From contig NZ_JAGJBZ010000001.1 of assembly GCF_020010925.1 (NCBI RefSeq), forward strand, positions 3,451,001 to 3,515,000: 64,000 bases of DNA, given 5' to 3'. Shown piece by piece: positions 36,335 to 45,857 of the stretch. Every line of letters starts with the position of its first letter. Within the stretch, counting starts at the first letter, position 1. Origin of the DNA: Streptomyces griseiscabiei (lineage in GTDB: Bacteria; Actinomycetota; Actinomycetes; Streptomycetales; Streptomycetaceae). The position numbers were made by a program, and so were the translations under genes. Below the pieces are notes generated by a model that searched no databases, was not told the origin of the DNA, and worked only from the letters and a program-made list of their open reading frames with translations.

Positions 36335-37404
36335 GGGCCGATCCTTCCATGCATCCGAAAAATACGGTCGTACGCGGCGGCCAACAGCTCCGGGTCGTGC
36401 CGCGGAGATCCATCGGTCCGGGCCACCGGCGCCAGCTCGACCGCGGCACCGAACCGTTTGGCGGCGTCGGTCAGGGAATCGCGGTCGGGCACGGCGGCCA
36501 CGTCGGCCAGCACCACGTCCAGGGCGAGTTTAGGGGCGTGTCGTGCCAAAACCTCCAAATGACGCTGCGGGGAGAAGCCATCGGTTTCTCCCGGCTGCGG
36601 GGCGAGGTTCAACGACAGCACGAGCCTGGCCTTGGTCTCGGTGAGGGCGTCCAGCAGCTCGGGCACGAGCAGATGCGGGATCACCGAGGAGAACCAGGAG
36701 CCCGGCCCGAGGACCACCCAGTCGGCGTCGAGGACCGCCGCCACGGCCTCGGGCACGGCGGGCGGGTCGTGCGGCACGACGTGCACGGACTGCACCTCGC
36801 CGGGGGTGAGCGCGACCGTCGCCTGCCCCCGTACGGTGTCCACGTCCTCCGGGCGCGCCGGGTCGTGGCCCTTGACCAGGGCCTGCAGCTCCAGCGGTAC
36901 GGCCGACATGGGCAGCACCCGGCCCTGGGCGCCGAGCAGCCTGCCGACCAGGTCGAGGGCCTGGACATGGTCCCCGAGCTGCTCCCACAGGGCGACGATC
37001 AGCAGATTGCCGACCGCGTGTTCGTGCAGGTCGCCCTGGGACTGGAAACGGTGCTGGATGACGCGGGCCCAGGTCTGGCCCCAGTCGTCGTCGCCGCAGA
37101 GCGCGGCCAGCGCCTTGCGCAGGTCGCCGGGCGGCAGCACACCCAGCTCGTCGCGGAGACGTCCGCTGGAGCCGCCGTCGTCGGCCACGGTGACGACGGC
37201 GGTGAGGTCACCGGTGATCCGGCGCAGCGCGGCGAGCGAGGCGGACAGGCCCATGCCGCCGCCGAGGGCGACGACCTTGGGCTGGGCGCCCCGGCGGCGC
37301 GGGCGGGCGCCGCGGGCCTCGACGGGCCTGCTCTCGCGGCCCTCGGGGACGACCCGGCGCAGCCGGCTCAGTCTGCTCGGCCGCGGCACGGTGGGTCCGG
37401 TCAC
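36325..37404 (-). CDS. yvcK: YvcK/CofD-like gluconeogenesis factor
   Basis: UDP-sugar-binding protein of the YvcK family, implicated in cell-wall and carbon metabolism control. The 359-residue protein has an Arg/Pro-rich N-terminal extension, then the nucleotide motif [14 protein letters not shown] (about residue 44) and [11 protein letters not shown], followed by [12 protein letters not shown]. The start is a GTG overlapping the rapZ stop. The gene overlaps whiA, so all four genes of this operon are translationally coupled. Confidence 0.93.
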   Translation of the reverse strand: MTGPTVPRPSRLSRLRRVVPEGRESRPVEARGARPRRRGAQPKVVALGGGMGLSASLAALRRITGDLTAVVTVADDGGSSGRLRDELGVLPPGDLRKALAALCGDDDWGQTWARVIQHRFQSQGDLHEHAVGNLLIVALWEQLGDHVQALDLVGRLLGAQGRVLPMSAVPLELQALVKGHDPARPEDVDTVRGQATVALTPGEVQSVHVVPHDPPAVPEAVAAVLDADWVVLGPGSWFSSVIPHLLVPELLDALTETKARLVLSLNLAPQPGETDGFSPQRHLEVLARHAPKLALDVVLADVAAVPDRDSLTDAAKRFGAAVELAPVARTDGSPRHDPELLAAAYDRIFRMHGRIGPWR

Positions 37405-38471
37405 TCGCGCCCCATGTCCCGGTGCACGACCACGGTCTCGACGCCCTGGGAGGCGAGGCGGGCGGCGAGCTTCTCGGAGGTGGCGACCGAGCGGTGCTTG
37501 CCGCCGGTGCAGCCGACCGCGATGGTCACGTACCGCTTGCCCTCACGGCGGTAACCGGCGGCGATCATCTGCAGCAGCTCGGTGTAGCGGTCGAGGAACT
37601 CCTTGGCGCCGGGCTGGTTGAAGACGTACGCGGAGACCTCCTCGTTGAGGCCGGTGAAGGGGCGCAGCTCCGGGACCCAGTGCGGGTTGGGCAGGAAGCG
37701 CATGTCCACGACCAGGTCGGCGTCGACCGGGAGGCCGTACTTGAAGCCGAAGGACATGACGGTGGCCCGCAGCTCGGGCTCCTCGTCGCCGGCGAACTGG
37801 GCGTCCATCTTGGCGCGCAGCTCGTGCACATTGAGGCTGGAGGTGTCGATGACCAGGTCGGCGTCGCCGCGCAGCTCGCGCAGCAGCTCCCGCTCGGCGG
37901 CGATGCCGTCGGTGATGCGGCCGTCGCCCTGGAGGGGGTGCGGGCGGCGGACCGACTCGAAGCGGCGCACCAGGGCGTCGTCGGAGGACTCCAGGAAGAC
38001 GATCCGCCGGGTGACGTGCTTGGTCTCCAGATCGGCGAGGGAGTCCCGCAGATTGTCGAAGAAGCGGCGGCCGCGGACGTCCACGACGACCGCGATCCGG
38101 GCCACGTTCCCCTGGGAGCGGGCGCCCAGCTCCACCATGGTGGGGATCAGGGCGGGCGGCAGGTTGTCGACGACGAACCAGCCGAGGTCCTCCAGACACT
38201 TGGCGGCCGTGGACCGTCCGGCGCCGGACATGCCGGAGATGATGACCAGCTCGGGGATGGCCGCCTCGGGGACCCCGGCTGTTTCGATGCCCGTACTCAC
38301 GTGTGCTCCGTCTTCCTGTGGCGCTGGGTGCTGCGGGGTATCGTCGCCCGCCGCGCTGTGGGCTTCCCCGCGCTCCGCTGTGTGCTCGTGGTGCTGTTCT
38401 TCAGGACGCGCCGTGCGCTCCGGGAGTTCTGCGGGCTCCGGGAGTCCTGGGCGCTCGTCGTGCTCGTTCAT
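37401..38471 (-). CDS. rapZ: RapZ-family nucleotide-binding protein
   Basis: P-loop protein of the RapZ (YvcJ) family. Walker A is GMSGAGRST, with Arg in place of the usual Lys as seen in Streptomyces homologues; VVDVRGRRF and the C-terminal [17 protein letters not shown] segment are family marks. The ATG overlapping the uvrC stop (ATGA) gives a 356-residue protein with a His/Glu-rich N-terminal extension of about 58 residues. A GTG at 38298-38300 with a good purine site could be the true start of the core domain. In E. coli RapZ controls glucosamine synthesis through a small RNA; in actinobacteria the role is unclear. Confidence 0.93.
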   Translation of the reverse strand: MNEHDERPGLPEPAELPERTARPEEQHHEHTAERGEAHSAAGDDTPQHPAPQEDGAHVSTGIETAGVPEAAIPELVIISGMSGAGRSTAAKCLEDLGWFVVDNLPPALIPTMVELGARSQGNVARIAVVVDVRGRRFFDNLRDSLADLETKHVTRRIVFLESSDDALVRRFESVRRPHPLQGDGRITDGIAAERELLRELRGDADLVIDTSSLNVHELRAKMDAQFAGDEEPELRATVMSFGFKYGLPVDADLVVDMRFLPNPHWVPELRPFTGLNEEVSAYVFNQPGAKEFLDRYTELLQMIAAGYRREGKRYVTIAVGCTGGKHRSVATSEKLAARLASQGVETVVVHRDMGRE

Positions 38472-40567
38472 GTCTCCTGCCCTCGCCGCCGGTCCGGGGA
38501 GCCCGCGGCCACGGGCTCCCCAGAGGGGTCCGCCGTCGTACCGGGCTCCTCTTCCTCCATGATCTCTCCGGTCGCCGTGTTCACGGCGGGGGCGGCCGGA
38601 GCCGCCCGGGCGAGGGCCGCGGCGATCGTCTCGGCCGTCTTGCGGCCTATGCCGGGAACCTCGCAGATCTGGTCGATCGTCGCGGAACGCAGCTTCTTCA
38701 GCGAACCGAAGTGCTTCAGCAGGGCCTGCTTGCGAGCCTCCCCGAGGCCGGGCACGTCGTCCAAGGGGCTCGCCCGGAAGCGCTTGGCGCGTTTGGCTCG
38801 CTGGTAGGTGATGGCGAAGCGGTGGGCCTCGTCGCGGACGCGCTGGAGGAGGTAGAGGCCCTCGCTGGTGCGGGGCAGGACCACCGGGTCGTCCTCGCCC
38901 GGCACCCAGACCTCCTCCAGACGCTTGGCGAGGCCGCACACGGCGATGTCGTCGATGCCCAGCTCGTCGAGGGCCCGCCGCGCGGCGGCCACTTGCGGCT
39001 GTCCGCCGTCCACGACGACGAGCTGCGGCGGGTAGGCGAACCGCTTGGGGCGGCCGTCGTCGTCCTTGAGTCCGCCCGCCGGGCCGTCGGCCCCGTCCCC
39101 GGAATCGGCGGTGTCCTCCTCCACCCACTCGCCGGTCTTCTCCTTCTCGGCGAGGTACCGCTTGAAGCGGCGGGCGATGACCTCGTGCATGGAGCGGACG
39201 TCGTCCTGGCCCTCGCCGTGCCAGACCTGGGTGTCTCCGACACGGCCCTTGATCTGGAAGCGGCGGTACTCGCTCTTGCGGGCCAGGCCGTCCTCGAAGA
39301 CGACCATGGAGGCCACCACGTCGTCGCCCTGGAGGTGGGAGATGTCGTAGCACTCGATCCTGAGCGGGGCGCTGTCCAGGTCGAGGGCCTCCGCGATCTC
39401 CTCCAGCGCGCGGGAGCGGGTGGTGAGGTCGGAGGCGCGCTTGGTCTTGTGCAGGACGAGCGACTGCTGGGCGTTGCGCGCGACGGTCTCCATGAGCGCC
39501 TTCTTGTCGCCGCGCTGCGGGACGCGCAGGGAGACGTGGGAGCCGCGGCGCCCGGTGAGCCACTCCTGCACCGGTCCCACGGGGTCGGGCAGCGCCGGGA
39601 CGAGGACCTCCTTGGGCACGGAGTCGCCGGTCTCCTCGCCGTACAGCTGCTGGAGCGCGTGCTCCACGAGGTCACCGGTGGTGACGGCCTCGACCTTGTC
39701 GGTGACCCAGCCGCGCTGGCCGCGCACGCGTCCACCGCGGACGTGGAAGATCTGGACGGCCGCCTCCAGCTCGTCCTCGGCGAGGGCGATCAGGTCGGCG
39801 TCGGTCGCGTCGGCGAGCACGACCGCGCTCTTCTCCATGGCCTTCTTCAGGGCCTCGATGTCGTCGCGCAGCCGGGCGGCCCGCTCGTACTCCATCTCCT
39901 CGGCCGCGTCCGTCATCCGCTTCTCCAGACGGCGGATGTACGTGCCCGTGCGGCCGGCCATGAAGTCGCTGAACTCCTCGGCCAGTTCGCGGTGGTCCTC
40001 GGCGGAGATCCGCTCCACGCAGGGGGCCGAGCACTTGCCGATGTAGCCGAGCAGACAGGGGCGGCCGGTGCGGGCCGCGTTCTTGAACACCCCGGCCGAG
40101 CAGGTGCGGACGGGGAAGACGCGCAGCAGCAGGTCGACGGTGTCCCGGATCGCCCACGCGTGCCCGTACGGCCCGAAGTACCGCACGCCCTTCTTCTTGT
40201 GACCGCGCATCACCTGCACGCGGGGGTACTGCTCGTTCATCGTGACCGCGAGGTACGGGTAGCTCTTGTCGTCGCGGTACTTGACGTTGAACCGGGGGTC
40301 GAACTCCTTGATCCAGGAGTACTCCAGCTGCAGCGCCTCGACCTCCGTGGACACCACGGTCCACTCCACGGAGGCGGCCGTGGTGACCATCGTGCGGGTG
40401 CGCGGGTGGAGGCCGGTCAGGTCCTGGAAGTAGCTGGCCAGGCGCTGACGCAGGCTCTTCGCCTTCCCGACGTAGATCACCCGGCGGTGCTCGTCACGGA
40501 ACTTGTACACCCCGGGAGAGTCCGGGATCTGTCCCGGACTGGGGCGGTAGCTGGAGGGATCGGCCAT
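38468..40567 (-). CDS. uvrC: Excinuclease ABC subunit C
   Basis: UvrC makes both incisions in nucleotide excision repair. The 699-residue protein has the GIY-YIG nuclease domain at the N-terminus ([20 protein letters not shown]), a UVR helical UvrB-binding motif near residue 210, the RNase-H-like endonuclease domain ([25 protein letters not shown]) and a C-terminal double helix-hairpin-helix ([29 protein letters not shown]). The ATG giving MADPSSYRP is preferred over one three codons upstream. It heads the operon; uvrA lies at 51.8-54.8 kb. Confidence 0.97.
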   Translation of the reverse strand: MADPSSYRPSPGQIPDSPGVYKFRDEHRRVIYVGKAKSLRQRLASYFQDLTGLHPRTRTMVTTAASVEWTVVSTEVEALQLEYSWIKEFDPRFNVKYRDDKSYPYLAVTMNEQYPRVQVMRGHKKKGVRYFGPYGHAWAIRDTVDLLLRVFPVRTCSAGVFKNAARTGRPCLLGYIGKCSAPCVERISAEDHRELAEEFSDFMAGRTGTYIRRLEKRMTDAAEEMEYERAARLRDDIEALKKAMEKSAVVLADATDADLIALAEDELEAAVQIFHVRGGRVRGQRGWVTDKVEAVTTGDLVEHALQQLYGEETGDSVPKEVLVPALPDPVGPVQEWLTGRRGSHVSLRVPQRGDKKALMETVARNAQQSLVLHKTKRASDLTTRSRALEEIAEALDLDSAPLRIECYDISHLQGDDVVASMVVFEDGLARKSEYRRFQIKGRVGDTQVWHGEGQDDVRSMHEVIARRFKRYLAEKEKTGEWVEEDTADSGDGADGPAGGLKDDDGRPKRFAYPPQLVVVDGGQPQVAAARRALDELGIDDIAVCGLAKRLEEVWVPGEDDPVVLPRTSEGLYLLQRVRDEAHRFAITYQRAKRAKRFRASPLDDVPGLGEARKQALLKHFGSLKKLRSATIDQICEVPGIGRKTAETIAAALARAAPAAPAVNTATGEIMEEEEPGTTADPSGEPVAAGSPDRRRGQET

Positions 40568-40634
40568 GCTCCACACCCTACTGGCGGGGAGTGACAGCGC
40601 GGGGGGCCTGTGGACAAGGGCCGGGTCCCGGGTC

Positions 40635-41306
40635 CTAGCGGGTCTCCAGGAACGTCAGCACGGCCAGGACCCGTCGGTGGTCGTCGGGCTCCTCGGGCAG
40701 CCGCAGCTTGCCCAGAATGCTCCGCACATGCTTCTCGACGGTCCCCTCGGTCACCCACAGCCGCCGCCCGATGCCCGAATTGGACCGCCCCTCGGCCATG
40801 AGGCCGAGCACTTCCCGCTCCCGGTTGCTGAGCATCGACAGCGGATCGTCGCGTCGCTGCGCCGCGACCAGTTCCTGCACCAGCGACGGATCCACCACCG
40901 ACCCGCCGCGCCGGATGCGGTCCAGCGTCTCCAGGAACTCGTCGACCACCGTGATCCGGCTCTTGAGCAGATAGCCGATGCTCCGCCCGCCGGCCAGCAG
41001 CTCCAGCGCGTCCTCGACCTCGACGAACGCCGACAGCACGAGGATCCCGACGGACGGATACCGCTCCCGGATCGCGCTGGCGGCCTTCAGACCCTCCGTG
41101 GACTGCGTCGGCGGCATCCTGATGTCGACGATGGCGATGTCCGGAAGCCGGGTCTCCACCAGCTCCATGAGCCCGCCGGCGTCACCGGCCTGCCCCACCA
41201 CCTCGTAGCCGACGCGCTCGCACAGGCTCGCCAGACCCTCCCTCAGGAGCACGTCGTCGTCCGCGAGCACCACCCGCCCGCGCACCGGACGCTGATCGGC
41301 CTCCAT
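40635..41306 (-). CDS. LuxR/NarL-type response regulator
   Basis: A 223-residue two-component regulator. The receiver domain (about residues 12-130) has the acidic pocket LADDD and the phosphoacceptor Asp in [10 protein letters not shown]; the Lys of the pocket is in LLKSR. The C-terminal LuxR helix-turn-helix reads [15 protein letters not shown] and ends in [15 protein letters not shown]. The ATG giving [10 protein letters not shown] is chosen. The upstream sensor kinase gene ends 309 bases away on the same strand, and a near-palindromic TTACGGCTAGCCGGAA lies in that gap, so autoregulation is plausible. Confidence 0.92.
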   Translation of the reverse strand: MEADQRPVRGRVVLADDDVLLREGLASLCERVGYEVVGQAGDAGGLMELVETRLPDIAIVDIRMPPTQSTEGLKAASAIRERYPSVGILVLSAFVEVEDALELLAGGRSIGYLLKSRITVVDEFLETLDRIRRGGSVVDPSLVQELVAAQRRDDPLSMLSNREREVLGLMAEGRSNSGIGRRLWVTEGTVEKHVRSILGKLRLPEEPDDHRRVLAVLTFLETR

Positions 41307-41370
41307 GGTCTCGGTCTCCCCCTTGCCCGACCTGTCCCGTTCGTCCCAACAGCCTGCCTGAACATGGGTC

Positions 41371-41386
41371 TTACGGCTAGCCGGAA
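41371..41386. promoter_or_regulatory. TTACGGCTAGCCGGAA near-palindrome upstream of the response regulator gene
   Basis: The 10-base core CGGCTAGCCG is a perfect palindrome and the flanks TT...AA extend it. The same 16 bases recur at 47403-47418. It lies 65 bases upstream of the regulator start codon. The rest of 41307-41615 shows no gene. Confidence 0.6.
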
Positions 41387-41615
41387 GCCTAGTTGGGGGC
41401 GGGCCGTGAAGACACCTGAACGTTTGCCCGCAATGCTCGTAGAAGTGCGGCCGACGACGGCACCGCCGGCTCTGACGGGAGACGGCGAGAGGTCCGGCTG
41501 CCCGAGAGCCGGACGGCCGTCTCCGCCGTCCGATTCGACCGCCCGGAACGTGCGCCCCGTACCGAGACCCGGACTCCCCCCTTTGAACGGGTCTCACCGC
41601 GTACGCTTCGGGCGG

Positions 41616-44444
41616 TCACGCACGTGGCGGGAAGACCGCCGTCGCGACCTCCTCGGGCGGGGTCAGCGGCAGCCGCACCCGCAGGGTCGTACCGCTCCCG
41701 GGCGGGCTGGTGATCGTCAACCTGCCGCCGATCGCTTCCACCCGGTCGATGAGCCCGATGAGCCCCGATCCCCGCTCGGGTTCCGCTCCCCCGACGCCGT
41801 CGTCCCGGATGACCAGTTCCAGCGCGCCCGCGCGTTCCTCCGCCGCCACGGTCACCACGCTCGCGCGCGCGTGCTTGACGGCGTTGGTGAGGCTCTCGGA
41901 GGTGACGTAGTACGCGGCCACCTCCACCTGGTCCGGGAAGCGGGCGCCCGCGAGGTCGAGGTCGAGTTCCAGGGGGATGGCGGAGCGGCGGGCGAGGGCG
42001 CGCAGGGCGGGGCCCAGACCGCCCCGGGAGAGGACGGACGGGTGGATGCCCCGGGCCACCTGGAGCAGGTCCTGGAAGGTGTCGTCGAGGCCCTTGGCCA
42101 GCTGGTCCAGCTGCTGCGCGAGCTCCGAGGACCGGTCCTCCACCAGGGTCTCCGCCATCCGCAGCTCCAGCTGGAGGGAGACCAGGCGCTGCTGGACGCC
42201 GTCGTGCAGATCGCGTTCGATGCGCCGCCGGGAGGCGTCCCCGGCGGCGACCACGCGCGCGCGGGAGGCGGTCAGCTGGGCGCGGCTGTCGGCGTTGGCG
42301 ATGGCGGTGGCGATCAGTTCGGTGAAGTTGGCGAGCCGGGACTCGGTGCCCTCGGGCAGCGGATCGAGCAGCGAGGCCGCGACGACGACCCCCCAGAGCC
42401 GTCCGTCGACGACGATGGGAGCGCCCACGGAGGTGTCCGACCGGGTGGCGCACCGGGTGCGGGCGACCTCCTCTATGGTGCTTCTGGCCGCCTCCCGGCG
42501 GGTCGTGCGGGCGGACTCGGCGCTCGCGTCCACGCGCGCGTGCGCGATGCCGAGGACCGTGACGCTGCCGTCGGCCTCGTACCGCATGACCGCGGAGGCC
42601 GTGCCCAGCAGCGAGGCGACCTCCTCCGCCACCGTCGCGAACACGTCGGCCGGCGGCACTCCGCGGGCGACTGCGGTGGCGACGCGGCGCAGCGCGGTCT
42701 GTTCGCGCGCGGCCCGGCGGCTCTCGGTGACATCGCGGGCGGCGGCGTAGATGAGGCCCTCCTCGGGCACCGACCGGGCGCTCCACTGCAGCCAGCACTC
42801 GGTGCCGTCGGCGCGGACGTACCGGTTCTCGAACTCGGCCACCTCGGCGCCGCCCGCCAGCCGTGCCACGGCGTCGCGGGTTCTGTCCCGGTCCTCCTCG
42901 TGGACGAAGTCGAGGAGCGGCCGGGAGGTCAGGGTCTCGATCGGATAGCCCAGGGTGCGTTCGAAGGCCGGGTTGACGCGTTTGAAGAAGCCGTCGACGC
43001 CGCTGATGCAGAGCAGGTCGAGGGAGAGGTTGAAGATGCCCTCCAGTTCCTCCTCGGCCCGTCTGCGCCGGCCGTGGGCCGCGGCGAAGGACGCCATGGT
43101 GCCGTTCATGCCGCCCAGCAGCTGGGCCCAGGTGCCGGCGAAGGAGTCGACGTCGGCCCGGTGTCCGAGCCGGCCCGCGTCGATCGCCGTGTTCATCTCC
43201 CGGATCTCCCCGGCCAGCCGCTCGCTGGTCACCCGCAGCTCGCGGAAGGTGTCGGCGACACCGCCGAGTTCGTCGCGTCCCGCGTAGCGGATGTCGTAGG
43301 AGAGGTCGCCGTCCGACAGGGCGCGGGCGCCCTCGGAGACCTGTCCGAGGGGGCGGGTGATCGAGCGGCGCAGGGCCAGCGCGAGGACGGTGACGAGGGC
43401 CAGGACGCCGAGGGAGACGGCCAGTTCGGTGAAGGCCCGGGCACGGATGGCGCGCAGGTCGCGGTGGGCGATGGCGTCGAGTTCCCGGGCGGCCCGGTCC
43501 TGGATGCCCCGCAGGGTGTCGACATGGCGCTCGGAGACGGACAGCCAGTTGTCGTACGTGGGCCAGTCGGCGGGCCGGGAGTCGGGGTCGGCGAGCAGGT
43601 CGCGGGCCTTGCGGACCTCGCGCCCGGGAGCCTGGAAGAGCGCGGCGTGCAGTTCGGCGTTCAGTGCGTCGGAGGCGGTCAGCCGGAATCTTCTGAGCTG
43701 CGACTTCTCCAGTTCGGTCCAGCGGCCCGCGGTGGCGGTGGGGTGCCCCTCGCCGGATGTGTGGAAGAGGATCGCGAGTTCCGCCCGTTCGCTCTCGGTC
43801 GCGGCGACGGCCCGCAGCATCGCCATATGGGCGTCGGCGGCGCGGCCCGAGCCCCGGGTGGGGCGTCCGGATTCGAGGGCGGCGACCGTGTCGATCACCT
43901 TGTTCTGGATGACCTCGTACCGCTGGGTCACGGTCTGCGCGTCCAGCGAGCCGGTGCCCGTCTGGACCCGCAGCGCGTGCAGTTGACGGCGTACGGCGTC
44001 GAGTTCCCCGGCGACGTCGGACCCCTGCTGCCGGTCGACCGCCTCCCCGAAGGCCCGCCGCAGCGCGCGGTCGGTGGTCCGCTGGGCCTCCGCCCGGCCG
44101 CGCAGGGTGTCCGGCCGGGCGCTCAGCCGGGCCTCGACGGCGGCGATCCGCTCACGGGCGACGGCGCCGGAGACCTCGCTCGCCGAGAACGACACCTCGA
44201 TCGCGGTGTCGAAGTCGCGCAGGGTCCGCGCCTCCTGCCACTGGGTCGCGGCGGCGAACGCGGTGAAGGCCAGCAGGACGGTGACCGGCAGCAGGACGAG
44301 CAGCATCAGCTTGGGGCCGACGCGCAGCCGGGCCAGGAACGGCACGGTGCCGGCGGTCGTGCCCGCGGTCGTGGCCCGGCGGCGGAATCGCGCCGTACGG
44401 GGGCGCCGGGCGGGGGCTCGTCCTCGGGACGTCGGGCGGAGCAC
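41616..44444 (-). CDS. Sensor histidine kinase with NIT-like, HAMP, PAS and GAF modules
   Basis: Membrane sensor kinase of 942 residues. After a basic N-terminus comes a helix (LMLLVLLPVTVLLAFTAFAA, about residues 50-70), an outer region of about 275 helical residues resembling the NIT nitrate/nitrite-sensing fold, and a second helix (GVLALVTVLALALRR). Then come HAMP (ITRPLGQVSEGARAL), a PAS domain (FNLSLDLLCISGVDG, VNPAFERTLGYP), a GAF domain (VFATVAEEVASLLG), the HisKA_3 phosphoacceptor His in RRRIERDLHDGVQQ and a HATPase domain (ESLTNAVKHA, IRDDGVGG). It pairs with the LuxR-type regulator downstream. Nine bases separate it from the solute-binding lipoprotein gene upstream. Confidence 0.9.
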   Translation of the reverse strand: MLRPTSRGRAPARRPRTARFRRRATTAGTTAGTVPFLARLRVGPKLMLLVLLPVTVLLAFTAFAAATQWQEARTLRDFDTAIEVSFSASEVSGAVARERIAAVEARLSARPDTLRGRAEAQRTTDRALRRAFGEAVDRQQGSDVAGELDAVRRQLHALRVQTGTGSLDAQTVTQRYEVIQNKVIDTVAALESGRPTRGSGRAADAHMAMLRAVAATESERAELAILFHTSGEGHPTATAGRWTELEKSQLRRFRLTASDALNAELHAALFQAPGREVRKARDLLADPDSRPADWPTYDNWLSVSERHVDTLRGIQDRAARELDAIAHRDLRAIRARAFTELAVSLGVLALVTVLALALRRSITRPLGQVSEGARALSDGDLSYDIRYAGRDELGGVADTFRELRVTSERLAGEIREMNTAIDAGRLGHRADVDSFAGTWAQLLGGMNGTMASFAAAHGRRRRAEEELEGIFNLSLDLLCISGVDGFFKRVNPAFERTLGYPIETLTSRPLLDFVHEEDRDRTRDAVARLAGGAEVAEFENRYVRADGTECWLQWSARSVPEEGLIYAAARDVTESRRAAREQTALRRVATAVARGVPPADVFATVAEEVASLLGTASAVMRYEADGSVTVLGIAHARVDASAESARTTRREAARSTIEEVARTRCATRSDTSVGAPIVVDGRLWGVVVAASLLDPLPEGTESRLANFTELIATAIANADSRAQLTASRARVVAAGDASRRRIERDLHDGVQQRLVSLQLELRMAETLVEDRSSELAQQLDQLAKGLDDTFQDLLQVARGIHPSVLSRGGLGPALRALARRSAIPLELDLDLAGARFPDQVEVAAYYVTSESLTNAVKHARASVVTVAAEERAGALELVIRDDGVGGAEPERGSGLIGLIDRVEAIGGRLTITSPPGSGTTLRVRLPLTPPEEVATAVFPPRA

Positions 44445-44453
44445 GGCCGGCCC

Positions 44454-45857
44454 TCACGGTCCGGTCGGGGGGTAGTGGCCGTGGTCCGCCAGGTCCTTGT
44501 CGACCGCGCGTACCGCCTCGTCCAGGGCGGGCTTCACGGCCTCTCCCCGCATGATCTTCGCGAACGCCTCGGCGAAGGCCTCGGTGATCGCCGGGTAGGC
44601 GGGGGTCTGCGGCCGGGGGCGGGCGGTTCCGTTGCGGAGCTGGTCTATGTACAGGCGTCCGGGGCCGCCGAGGGCGAACGCGTCGGTCCGTTCGATCGCG
44701 GTGCCGGTGGCGGGTATCCCGCTGTTGACGTCGGTCATGCGCAGGATCTCGTCGGGGCGCAGCAGGAAGGCCAGGAAGCGCCATACGGCGTCGCCGTCGG
44801 CCCGGCCCGCGGGCATGCCCCACTGCCAGGAACCCATTCCGGTGGCGCTGCCCGTGCCGAAGTCGGGCAGGGGCACGACGGCCACGTCGCCGGGGTGGGC
44901 CTCCGTGTAGCGGTGGTACCACCAGTGGCCGGTCCAGGACACGGGACTACGGCCCTTCTGGAACGCCCCGGAGTCCTTGTTCGCGTCCACGTAACCCGCC
45001 TTCGCCCAGCTCTGGAGCGTCGTCAGCGCCTCGACCGACTGCGGTCCGTTGAGCACTCCGTCGGCCGTGCGATAGGTGGAGCGTTCGATCAGGTCGCCGC
45101 CCGCCGACCAGACGGCCGGCGCGAACCCGTACGTTCCCCATTCGGTGTCGGCCCACGGCAACTGGAGGTCCAGCGGCGTCTCGTAGCCCAGAGTGCGCAG
45201 TTTCTTCAGGATGCCGGTGAATTCATCGGCGGTCCAGGCGTCGCCGATGCCCCGGGGAATGCGTACGCCCGCCTTCTTCAGCACCGACGGCCGGATGTAC
45301 AGGCCGAGTCCGGAGTCGAACGTACCGAGGCCCCAGAGCCTGCCCCGGTAGGTGCCCTGTTCGAGGACGGAGGGGAGCAGGTCCTCGCGCAGGGACTCGG
45401 GGACGCAGGAGTCGATCGGCCGGAGCTCGCCGGACCAGGCGTGGCTGAACAGTTTCGGCGCGTCGAAGTCGAGCAGATCGGGAAGTTCGCCGTCGGCGGC
45501 CGCCGCGCGGACCAGGTCGTCGTACTCGCCCTCCGGGAGGCTGACGAGTCGGACGGTCACCTCGTCCTGGGAGGTGTTGAACGCCTGGACCTGGGCGCGC
45601 ACGGCCTCCGTCTCGCCGCGTGCCGCCGGCTCGTGGAACCACATGGTGATCTGGGCCGGGGCGTCGATCCGGCCGTCGCAGGTCGCGTCGGCGTCCCGCC
45701 GGGTGCGCTCCCCGTCGTCGCCGTCCGTGTCGCAGCCGGTGAGCAGCAGGGTCATGCAGAGCAGGAGCGTCGGCAGGGCACGGCGGGGTGTCCTCGAAGC
45801 GGCGGGCCGACCGGACACCCGGGACGTGCTTCGCCGGGGTCCGGCGGCGCGGGTCAC
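44454..45857 (-). CDS. Solute-binding lipoprotein, ABC sugar type (paralogue 1)
   Basis: Extracellular binding protein of 467 residues with a lipoprotein signal (LPTLLLCMTLLLTGC, lipid-modified Cys about residue 43) and a family 1 carbohydrate-binding-protein fold (ITMWFHEP, LPDLLDFDAPKLFSHAW, GHWWYHRYTEAHPGD). It is a close paralogue of the next upstream gene; both carry FDSGLGLY and the GYETPLDL segment. No permease or ATPase gene is near. Its end lies 9 bases before the sensor kinase, suggesting a sensory co-receptor role. The GTG start overlaps the stop of the paralogue. Confidence 0.88.
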   Translation of the reverse strand: MTRAAGPRRSTSRVSGRPAASRTPRRALPTLLLCMTLLLTGCDTDGDDGERTRRDADATCDGRIDAPAQITMWFHEPAARGETEAVRAQVQAFNTSQDEVTVRLVSLPEGEYDDLVRAAAADGELPDLLDFDAPKLFSHAWSGELRPIDSCVPESLREDLLPSVLEQGTYRGRLWGLGTFDSGLGLYIRPSVLKKAGVRIPRGIGDAWTADEFTGILKKLRTLGYETPLDLQLPWADTEWGTYGFAPAVWSAGGDLIERSTYRTADGVLNGPQSVEALTTLQSWAKAGYVDANKDSGAFQKGRSPVSWTGHWWYHRYTEAHPGDVAVVPLPDFGTGSATGMGSWQWGMPAGRADGDAVWRFLAFLLRPDEILRMTDVNSGIPATGTAIERTDAFALGGPGRLYIDQLRNGTARPRPQTPAYPAITEAFAEAFAKIMRGEAVKPALDEAVRAVDKDLADHGHYPPTGP

